Below, piece by piece: positions 23,301 through 31,200 of a stretch of 64,000 nucleotides of DNA. The stretch lies in the NCBI RefSeq assembly GCF_964355755.1, contig NC_092677.1:7011001-7075000 (forward strand), written 5' to 3'. Numbering within the stretch: position 1 is the first letter of the stretch; each line of letters opens with the position of its first letter. The notes under the pieces were generated by a model, which was not told the DNA's origin, made no database searches, and was given only the letters and a program-made list of their open reading frames with translations. The stretch comes from Antedon mediterranea (Eukaryota > Echinodermata > Crinoidea > Comatulida > Antedonidae). The position numbers and the translations under genes were made by a program.

Positions 23301-23566
23301 CCTCTTAATATAGTCTGTCCGCTGAATAGGTGTTGACTGTTTTAAAATTTCCCCTCATTCGAGTTGTCTCAAAGGACGGGTTTTACTGTCTCAATGGAAT
23401 TTTAACATCTAGTAATACTGTTTATTCCAACAGGACTACGCTTGGAAATCAATTGGATGGAGTGAACCTTGTTGAGCCGGACATTATAGAACGCTTTAAC
23501 ACAGCTTACCCAGATGGCAACTGTATGAAGCCAAGGGAGAAAAAACCAGCAGAAGTGAAGCGGTAA
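11399..23566 (+). CDS. METTL3: METTL3, catalytic subunit of the m6A mRNA methyltransferase
   Basis: Coding exons: 11399-11705, 12327-12532, 12870-12943, 13448-13514, 13677-13747, 14176-14293, 19375-19465, 19580-19659, 20432-20468, 20729-20784, 20906-21010, 21254-21441, 21616-21763, 21996-22174, 23434-23566. They join in frame to about 619 residues (human METTL3 is 580). The enzyme transfers methyl from S-adenosylmethionine to adenosine N6 in mRNA as a heterodimer with METTL14, in the nucleus. The N-terminal helix starts [18 protein letters not shown]. Next come [10 protein letters not shown], a CCCH zinc-finger region (about residues 315-370, with cysteines in [16 protein letters not shown] and TCKYVHYE), and the MT-A70 domain. 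The catalytic DPPW is at about 427-430, followed by [21 protein letters not shown] and [12 protein letters not shown] near the C-terminus. DPPW, rather than EPPL, separates it from METTL14. The coding frame looks intact. The donor after exon 6 (AAG|GTCGGA) is weak and lies about 160 bp upstream of a retrotransposon insertion. Confidence 0.95.
13078..13404 (-). mobile_element. Penelope-type terminal-repeat fragment in METTL3 intron 3
   Basis: A roughly 327-bp insert is bounded by imperfect 29-bp inverted repeats: left arm AAAATTATTCTACTGCAG..., right arm its inverse complement with about three mismatches. The interior contains the word ACATGTTTCGAGAA...CATCATCAG, typical of the hammerhead-bearing ends of Penelope-like retroelements. 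No reverse transcriptase or endonuclease is encoded. It could be a solo terminal repeat, or a MITE that captured such a sequence. Confidence 0.45.
13188..13219 (-). ncRNA. Hammerhead-ribozyme-like core (probably degenerate)
   Basis: On the minus strand the order is CTGATGA (13213-13219), a 5-bp stem GAGAA/TTCTC with a 4-nt loop, GAAAC (13193-13197), then a GTC cleavage-site triplet (13188-13190). The spacing ACATGT between them is palindromic, as in minimal Penelope hammerheads thought to act as dimers. Stem I looks poorly paired, so activity is doubtful. Confidence 0.4.
14460..14666 (+). repeat. 5' LTR of Ty3/Gypsy element
   Basis: A 207-bp LTR starting TGTAGTATATGCACGCGCAC and ending CACGACA. 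It matches the 3' LTR apart from a 4-bp ACGC insertion and about four base changes. It is preceded by the target duplication CTGTC. Confidence 0.93.
14668..14680 (+). other. Primer-binding site, tRNA-Ser type
   Basis: TGGCGACGAGGAT begins one base after the 5' LTR. It is complementary to a 3' end CCTCGTCG plus CCA, which matches metazoan tRNA-Ser(GCT). The tRNA identity comes from memory of that sequence. Confidence 0.7.
14840..16609 (+). pseudogene. Ty3/Gypsy gag-protease-RT frame, broken in RT
   Basis: The frame opens with a capsid-like region ([18 protein letters not shown], then [13 protein letters not shown]). Next come two zinc knuckles of CX2CX4HX4C type (starting CDRCGMNNH and CFKCNKQGH) and an aspartic protease motif DTGAAVSII. 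The start of reverse transcriptase follows ([41 protein letters not shown]). Near 16570-16580 a single-base frameshift moves the rest of RT into another frame, so this frame ends in a short non-homologous tail. Gag and pol therefore appear originally fused in one frame. Confidence 0.9.
16570..16775 (+). pseudogene. Ty3/Gypsy RT middle segment in a shifted frame
   Basis: This short piece carries the RT catalytic box as IMDDVLV, and then [18 protein letters not shown] and KAEKC. It is out of frame with both its upstream and downstream neighbours. The second frameshift lies near 16755-16770, in an A-rich and AGTAGT context. I describe the breaks only. Confidence 0.85.
16765..18828 (+). pseudogene. 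Ty3/Gypsy RT end, RNase H and integrase, with a nonsense codon
   Basis: It contains the RT thumb ([13 protein letters not shown]), RNase H ([12 protein letters not shown] and RTDHKPLE), and the integrase zinc domain ([15 protein letters not shown]). The DDE core follows, with its first Asp in IHIDYA, its second in VSDNGPQF and its Glu in SNGAAERMV. An in-frame TGA at 18436-18438 interrupts the C-terminal part, which continues in the same frame to 18828 ([17 protein letters not shown]). No envelope-like frame follows. Confidence 0.9.
19061..19273 (+). repeat. Polypurine tract and 3' LTR of Ty3/Gypsy element
   Basis: The purine run AAAGGAGGAG (19061-19070) directly precedes the 203-bp 3' LTR (19071-19273), as expected for the plus-strand primer. 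The LTR ends CACGACA and is followed by the target duplication CTGTC. Confidence 0.92.
19787..20105 (+). mobile_element. tRNA-derived SINE with LINE-like tail
   Basis: The head looks like a tRNA, with an A-box-like TGGCGCAGTGTGTTGG and a B-box GGTTCGAATCC. A roughly 180-bp body follows. The end reads AAGCGCCTTTGAGC..., then GGGCGCTATATAAATG and a (TTA)n tail, which resembles the 3' ends of L2/CR1-clade LINEs used for trans-mobilisation. It lies in METTL3 intron 8 in the sense orientation. The family name is not known to me. Confidence 0.75.
20187..20400. mobile_element. Foldback element in METTL3 intron 8
   Basis: Two arms of about 70 bp are near-perfect inverse complements: left 20187-20256, right about 20335-20400. 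They are separated by an AAT-repeat-rich centre. The left arm also holds a hammerhead-like core; the right arm has the same sequence with stem II deleted. The RNA would form a long hairpin in the METTL3 pre-mRNA. Confidence 0.7.
20240..20275 (-). ncRNA. Second hammerhead-like core (Penelope type)
   Basis: On the minus strand: CTGAAGA (20269-20275), a stem with GTCC/GGAC flanked by GC/GC and a 5-nt loop, GAAAC (20244-20248), one U, and a GTC triplet (20240-20242). CTGANGA and GAAA are the invariant hammerhead core. Stem I pairs only over about three bases, so self-cleavage is uncertain. Confidence 0.35.
22193..23388. mobile_element. pogo-like MITE interrupted by a piggyBac-like MITE
   Basis: The left end CAGTTAGAAACTCTG (22193-22207) and the remainder starting GGGGACACG (23272-23388, ending TTTTACTG) are the two halves of one pogo-like element. 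They read through as one when the insertion at 22208-23271 is ignored. It lies in the last METTL3 intron. No transposase frame. Confidence 0.6.
22208..23271. mobile_element. piggyBac-like non-autonomous element
   Basis: TTAA at both borders (22208-22211 and 23268-23271) flanks perfect 14-bp terminal inverted repeats: CACTTTGACTGCCA at 22212-22225 and its inverse complement at 23254-23267. TTAA target use together with TIRs starting CACTTT is typical of piggyBac-superfamily elements. A subterminal palindrome GAAGATCTTC occurs twice near the left end. The interior encodes no transposase. Confidence 0.8.
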
Positions 23567-24401
23567 ACAAAGGCTTGTTGTTGAAGAGTTGATGAGAAAA
23601 TGTTACTGAGCCTGGCTACCTAGCTTGATTGACTGTTTGGCGCCTTGCTAACAAAGTGGGGTGAGAAGAGAAGGCAAGTGAGATCATCTATTGTAGTGGA
23701 TTGGTGGTAGGAAGAGAGCTCCTATCTTCCTAGGGCCCTGTAGCCCTACACATATCAAACTATCTAAAGGAAACATCCTAAGTTAAAAATTCCTATCTAA
23801 CTGAATATCCCTTAAGTGAAATCCATATATTTATTGACTTAAGTGAAATATCTCGGTTAAGTGTATTTCAATTATTGTATAATAATTGTGCAAATCCTGT
23901 GATGCGTTGGATCATGCCAGTATGGCTTAATTTAATAATTCAAATTTTGCTGAATTTTGTTTTTGATAATGAACTAATTTGCTAAAACATCCAATGTTAA
24001 TAAACTTTTTTAAAGTTAAATTAATGTATTTCTTGAGTTCTTTTAGATTTATTCATTTTCTGTTTCAACGTCATCATCTATTTTTCTAGTGGATATTGAA
24101 ATATAATAGTGTATGCATGTACAGTAAATATTATTGATAGTGTCATCATCACCATGGTCATATTCATATATGGTAAAATTCGTAGTCCCAGATGTGAATG
24201 ATCATTGAACACAAAGGCAAATAATAAACGCAAAGGCAATATTTTTGAAAATTTTTTAAATCTTATATTTAAGCATTTGATATAATATGAGACATAATAA
24301 TATATATCATTCTGGTTATAAAATATAATATATAGTTATAAAATCCAATGGTTTTGCAGTAATATTGATAAGTAGTTGATTCTGTATAATATTGCACTTG
24401 A
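23567..24401. other. Convergent 3' intergenic region
   Basis: This region separates the METTL3 stop codon (+) from the stop codon of the repeat-protein gene (-). It is AT-rich and should hold both 3' UTRs. Candidate poly(A) signals AATAAA are scattered on both strands. No gene is seen. Confidence 0.5.
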
Positions 24402-27400
24402 TTAGTGTTTGCAGCATAACAATGCAGAGAGGAATCTGTGGCGTGAAGTATTGTGAACAAGATCATCATTTGCCGCAAGATCAGTGACGTCATTGGCACT
24501 GGCGTCATTGGCACTGGCATCATTGGTACAGGCATCATTAGCACTGGGGTCTGTGCTGTCGATTTCTTCACCGGTAGTATCCTGGATTTCCTCTGTCAGT
24601 GTTGTTCTGTGGCGACCGATATTACGGATGCCTCTTCTAAGTCTGCGGAAAAGCCGTCTGAAAATACCTGCTCGTGGTACATCTGTAGAATTCTGGTTAG
24701 CAGGGACATCACCAGCTAAATTGTCTGTAAGGAATAAATGCAATGTTTGTTTTTAATAATATAGTACTATTTGTATTAGTAATTAAAAAAACATAATACA
24801 ATGCATGTTTAATTTTATGTAATAAAATAAATCACCTTCGCTTTGCTTGCATGTTGGAACAGCGTTTGCAGAGACATACTGTCTGACTGCATTGATGTCA
24901 ACCTCAACATCAGGGATGGTGTCGTCAATTTCAACATCAAGGATAGTGTTGTCAATCTTGCCATCGGAGAGGGTGTCATCAATCTTTATATCAGAGACAG
25001 TGTTGTCAATCTTGGCATTTGAGACGGTGTGGTTAATTATGGCATCGGAGAGGGGGTCATCAATCTTGGACAAAGTGTCGTCAATATCAATTTCAGAGAT
25101 GGTGTTGTCAATCAAGGTGTTGGTTACATCGACAGTCTTCATGCTGGTTGAGATAATGCTGGAGATGTACTCATTCACAGCATTTTTGTCAATGCCATTG
25201 GTGATATCATTGGAAGTGGTGATGTTTTCTGAGATTACAAAATCCTTTGGGACGACTTCGCTAACTTTATCCCTATTGATGATGGCAAGGCTATTAGGGA
25301 CGACATCTCCAATGTAATCCTTCACTTTTGTAGTGACTGCGACGGCATCTTGGGTACTATCGTCAAGGAGCATGTTATTGTCAAAGACTTCAATAATGGC
25401 TGCAGCTGCTGCCTTGGTGCTAACATCCAGGTCACTGACCTTTCTTATGCTTTCTACATCTTGCACATGATTCTTAATATCTTCAGAACCACTGATGCAT
25501 TGAGGTTCATCAATAATGTCATTCAAGTCTGTAAAATGCAAACATTGTGTCACATTTTGTACATTATTACATTCATGTAGGGTTTAAAAAAAACTTGTGA
25601 AAATAATAGAAATTGATTGATTGATTGTAATAAGTACCTGAAAGTGCATCATAGAATATCTCATCCTCATCGTCGCTCCAATAATCCAATCCATTGTTGT
25701 CCTGCATAAAGTTCTGGGTCATATTTTTCACAGATGCACCGCTTGTTTCGGTGTTGCCAAGGAGTTTCGCCCAGCCGATTATTTTGGGTGGCTTTTTCAA
25801 CTTGTCTTCTTTTACAATATTGCCATCACCTTGGATTGAATGCGCCATCTTTTTTTCATTTTTCTTCGCTGGTTTTGGTGCAACTGGTGGCTTAATTTGG
25901 TGAAACTTGTCCTCTTTTACAATATTGTCATCACCTTGGTTTGAATGCGCCATCTTTTTTACACTAGATTGATTGTAATAAGTACCTGAAAGTGCATCAT
26001 AAAATATCTCATCCTCATCATCGCTCTCATCACCAGCAAGTGATGGTTTTGACTTATTCAGCATATATTCAACCTTTTTCTCAACAAAACTATCTATCAT
26101 ATTTCGAGTTGATTTTCGTGGAACTGGGATGCCTTGAACATGAGAAGCCTGTAAAATTAAACGATGAATATGGGTATAATTAAAGCAACTTGCAGTACTA
26201 AAAAATGTCCATGTTCTTCTTGGGAAAGAATCGTTAGTTGTTTACCACACAACAATTGAATTACATTACACTATGTAAAATTACTTGTAAAATGTATATA
26301 AAATTCACAAAACAGTCAAATGAGGCATTAAAAAATCAACTTTAGGATATGGCTACCACCAGTTGAGAAAAATCATGCTGATTGTGAGAGATGTAGTAAA
26401 TCCTGTGAATAACAAACAAAAAAAGAAATAGCACTATTGTATGTCCGTACAGTTACCTGTCTATTGTTGTCCTGCATAAAGTTCTGTGTCATATTTTTCA
26501 CAGATGCACCTCTTGTTTTGGTGTTGCCAAGGAGTTTTGCCCAGCCGATTATTTTGGGTGGCTTTTTCAACTTGTCCTCGTTTACAACATCACCTTGAAT
26601 TGAATGTGCCATCTTTTTTACACTTTTCTTTGCTGGTTTTGGTGCAGCTGGTGGCTTAATCTGATGAGACTTGTCCTCTTTTACAATATTGCCATCACCT
26701 TGGATTGAATGCGCCATCTTTTTTACACTTTTCTTTGATGGTTTTGGTGCAACTGGTGGCTTAATCTGATGAGACTTGTCATCTTTTACAATATTGCCAT
26801 CACCTTGGATTGAATGCGCCATCTTTTTTACACTTTTCTTTGATGGTTTTGGTGCAACTGGTGGCTTAATCTGATGAGACTTGTCCTCTTTTACAATATT
26901 GTCATCACCTTGGGTTGAATGTGCCATCTTGTTTACACTTTTCTTTGCTGGTTTTGGTGCAACTGGTGGCTTAATCTGATGAGACTTGTCCTCGTTTACA
27001 ATATTGACATCATCTTGGATTGAATGCGCCATCTTTTTTACACTCTTCTTTGCTGGTTTTGGTGCAACTGGTGGCTTAATCTGATGAGACTTGTCCTCTT
27101 TTACAATATTGTCATCGTCTTGGATTGAATGCGCCATCTTTTTTACACTTTTCTTTGCTGGTTTTGGTGCAACTGGTGGCTTAATCTGATGAAACTTGTC
27201 CTCTTTTACAATTTCATCACCTTGGCTTGAATGCGCCATCTTTTTTACACTCTTCTTTGCTGGTTTTGGTGCAACTGGTGGCTTAATCCTGTGCCGAGGA
27301 CGTTCAACCTTTGGGTTAACTGCCAAATCATTGATGCTGTTCTTTGTAGCATCGTCTCCTTGTGCCTTTGTCTTCCCACTGAAACACGATATTGGTTTTA

Positions 27401-27675
27401 GTCCTTGGATGACAGGCCCGAACGTTTCGTTGACAATTATGCCTGAAAATATTACAAAAGAAGTACACTGTAAAGCTACCTAGAAAATGTATCTTCTGGC
27501 CACACACAATTAATATAGGTATATCCTAATGTAGTAATGGGTGAATATTTCCACAGTGAAGAAATTGATCGTGTCCACAAAAAAAATGTCATTCATTTCA
27601 ACTATTATTTCTATTTATATAAAAAGTTTCTAAATGATTTATCCACTCACCACGGTTCGTTGGAACCCTTTCCAT
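24402..27675 (-). CDS. Unrecognised repeat protein with PPVAPKP arrays
   Basis: Minus-strand coding exons: 27675-27651, 27442-26457, 26148-25638, 25528-24836, 24724-24402. All have GT-AG boundaries and join in frame to 845 residues. I do not recognise the family. Exon 2 holds seven full and one partial copies of a roughly 34-residue unit built on KPPVAPKPAKKSVKKMAHS with an acidic/polar second half. Exon 3 holds two more, plus two copies of DDEDEIFYDALSG. The PxxPxK cores look like SH3-domain ligands. Both exons carry KPPKIIGWAKLLGNT and ASVKNMTQNFMQDNN. Exon 4 is rich in Asp, Ile, Val and Ser, with a roughly 9-residue repeat (IDNTVSDIK, IDDTLSDGK, IDNTILDVE, IDDTIPDVE). Exon 5 has an Arg-rich patch (RRLFRRLRRG) and an ANDAS repeat before the stop. 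I see no signal peptide or membrane segment. It may be an adaptor or scaffold; this is inference from the PxxP repeats only. Confidence 0.7.
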
Positions 27676-28215
27676 TGTTTGTACGCAATAGCTTAATTAA
27701 ATTGATAATAATTACTAAGATAATTCAGAATTTATCGCTCAGTATTTCATACACAGTTGATATATCAAGCTGTAGATGATTTGTGTTGTTACGTTGCTAT
27801 AGCTATAATTGTGCTGGATACCTAGCGCGCAATTATGCTACCATGCGACGCGATGAACGCGTTACGCGGTAATTAAGTAGGCCTTCTATTTACATGTAAC
27901 CTTGCCACACTCTGTTGTGTGATGATACGGCGAAGATCTCATGAAAGATAATAGGCCCTAGGCCTATGTCATATTGGGTGGATTTGAAGGTAAGTAATGG
28001 TCTACTTTTAAAGCTTCGTTAATCGTTATCTATTATCATAGATATTGTATCTATTGGCCTAAAGACCCGCTTAAAGATAGCAATCATACCGATTGCTCCG
28101 TTTTTTTAAAAGTTCCCGCCCTCTTTCGAGCGATCTTGCCAGCACGTGCATCCTCTCTCTGCACAAGCCTGCAGTGTTTTGTTTTGATCGCCTCGATTTA
28201 TAAAACAATTAAACA
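27676..28215. promoter_or_regulatory. Head-to-head promoter region, repeat-protein gene and ADAT1
   Basis: Only 540 bp separate the start codons of two divergent genes. The interval has less A+T than its surroundings in parts (about 27820-27860 and 28100-28200) and includes CG-containing words such as CTAGCGCGC, ACGCGTTACGCG and AGCACGTGC. No TATA box is evident on either side. The layout fits a shared bidirectional promoter, which is inferred. Confidence 0.5.
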
Positions 28216-31200
28216 ATGGATCACGAAGTCAAGAACATGATAGCTAGATTATGTATAAATCACTACGAGCAAGGTTTGCCCAAACGAGGAAAGCCTCAAG
28301 CTAATCGTGAATGGACTATTTTAGCTGGAATTGTTCAGGCTAGGCCTAGGCATAGGCCATGCAGGCCCAATCTCCCTAATCCGACGAGATGCATTCGGCA
28401 GACACAGAGTGTACAACAAGGTAAGAGAACGGCTTGGACATTGTAGTGTTGTGCATGTTTGTAGTGAGTGTAATGTAAACAAACCTGACAACTTTGTACT
28501 TGTTTGCAGATGCAAAGAGAGAGCTGAGTCTCAACTCCCCCACCCCCATAATAATAATATACATTTAGGCAGATCCTTAGGAAAAGTCAACACCCCCCCC
28601 CCCCCCAATTATGAAATATAGATCTGCTACCACTGATATAGATTCTTTTCTATGTTATGGTGTAGAACTTTACAAGGGATTGGTATATGAAGTTGTTGCC
28701 CTTGGCACTGGTTCTAAATGTGTTGGGCGTGATAAACTTAGCAAATCTGGCAAGTATCTTTTTAATCATTAATCTGTAATAAAGCCAAAATGTTTGTATT
28801 TTTTAGTATATAACAATTTATGAGTGTAAAAGCTCCAGTTCTATTTATTAGTATTACATACAAATGTAAGCCATCTCAAGAAGGGTTAGTTGTGGTCAAG
28901 TATCAATGACAAATGGAATAATTCTTTTATTTTGAGCCCTATACTATAACGCCAAAAGTGTTAAAGCTTACATATTGGTGCTAAAGCTAAGTGATATATA
29001 AGCTCATCATCAGTTGCTTGTTTCAACTGTAATAAAGACTAACTTTCTGTTTATATTTACTGTATATCAGGTGATGTAATTCATGATTACCATTCAGAGG
29101 TTGTTACTAGACGAGCATTTTTGAGGTAAGCCTACAGTACTATAACTATAATATTTTAATTACTCATTCTTAATAACTGTACGTAGCCTAGTGCACCTAC
29201 GTTAGGCCTATATCTATATTTCAAAGGTGAAGAATAGGTTCATTCATCACTATTAATACATGACTTGCATTTCAGAGGTTTTGTCAAGGTGGTAATTTAT
29301 GCATTGTTTACAGCTTTTGATTGTTTTTGTCACCTGCTATTAACAAAACCTCTGTTCGGGATGCGATTTTTTTTTTCGTACATAAGTTGGGGACCCCCTC
29401 ATGAAACGTCACAAAATAAACATGAATAATTCATCAGTTAAATTTGTTGTTCCGTGTGCACCCAAGCGTATAGCAACAAGAAGTGATTACACGCACAACT
29501 AAACTGCGATACGATTCTTTCTACAGTAGGCCTAGGATTCTAGGTCAATTCACGTGATTGCCTTCGCGCACTCTTCTTCACACACACCACTATGCAAAAT
29601 GTGTCGAGGCTAATCGACAGCTAGGCAAGACATTAAACTAAGTAGTAATTGGACATAGCCCAAAGAAAGCTTAGACCCACAAGAATAAAAAATGTGTATA
29701 ATTTGTGTAGGCCTACTGTAATTTTTTAATTCTGCTATTTTATTATCAAACAATATGCATGTACTCAAAGGAACTTTAAAAATGCGCGTATATGAACACA
29801 TGAGATGGGAAGATTAGACCCACGAGAATAAAAAATGTATTTTTGTGTAATGTTTATTGTTTAATTTTGCTGACTTATTACTCGGACTGTGTCATAACTA
29901 ACACACACACCTCACACACACCATGGAGTAAACTCCATGCACACACCCACACTACTAGAATAGAAATGGGTTTAGAGACTAATAATTAGGCCTAATAGTA
30001 TTAATAGAAACTATAGTTTTAACACGTAATTCTTTAGTAATAAATTATATTAAAAACACCATAAACTAAAGGCTGATTATTTCGACAATCCACACAAAAC
30101 GTTGCTATTCTTTTATGAAATCCCACGCGGCAACAACCACAGCGGAGATTAGGCCTAGAATCGTACCGCACTTGTGTAATCACTTCTTGTTGCTATACGC
30201 TTGGGTGCACACGGAACAAGAAAATTTAACTGATGAATTATTCATGTTTATTTTGTGACGTTTCATGAGGGGGTCCCCAACTTATGTACGAAAAAAAAAA
30301 TCGCGTTCGGGATGGGATACCTTTAGTAAAAATACTTACATACCCGACACGTTACTGTTTGGAATTTACTATTTAAAGATGTATTGTCCTTTTGACTAAT
30401 TCCAAAAAGAATAAAAAATAACAGATTTCAAAAAAAGGTGGGTCATTCTGAAGTATCATAATAGTTATTACGTACCTATCACCAAAAATTTGTCGAAAAA
30501 AAAAATCATTTAACTAAAATACAGACGTTTTTTTGTTAAAAAAATAACTTTGACTTCCAGTCAAAGTTTTCGATCAAAACATATCCCATAATGAAACGCG
30601 CTTGTTTGGCTACTCTGTATGCATAATCATAAACTTTCTCGTGATCTGTGTGAAAATACCTTCTCAACCGTGACGAGTTGTAAACAATCCTAATTAGCAT
30701 ATGCGTACTCGTGGTTTGAAATCTTTGTTTACTTTCGCTCGCGACGATTTTTCAGACGAAATGTAATCCAACTAATTTACCTGTTAATTACGTAAACTTG
30801 TTGGTTTTGGCTCAAATTTTCGACTTAAAGTGAATAACTTTAATATTACTTTGATATGGCCAATTTAAATTTAGAACATTTTGACCTTCATTTTTTTGTG
30901 TTTCAAGGGACAATACATCTTTAACTATGTTTATTATTTATATAATATATATATATAAAAGTAGACATTTTGTTTTCGTGTTGCTATTACAGGTATTTAT
31001 ATCATCAAATAAAGAAGAGCATTCTAAAAGAAGAAAGCATTTTCTGTGATATCAATACCAATGGAGAATTCCAGTTAAAACCAGATGTGACATTCCACTT
31101 TTTTACCAGCCAAACACCTTGTGAGTGTATTTAGGCTAAGCGAGAACAACTTTCACTTGTAAATCCCCTATCTATTTGAAGTGAATGTTTATAATAAATA

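Noticed and set aside
24453-25317. Plus-strand ORFs opposite the repeat-protein gene (24453-24756, 24847-25317)
   Set aside because: They are antisense shadows. Their repetitive composition mirrors the minus-strand repeats, while the minus strand has consistent splice sites and phases.
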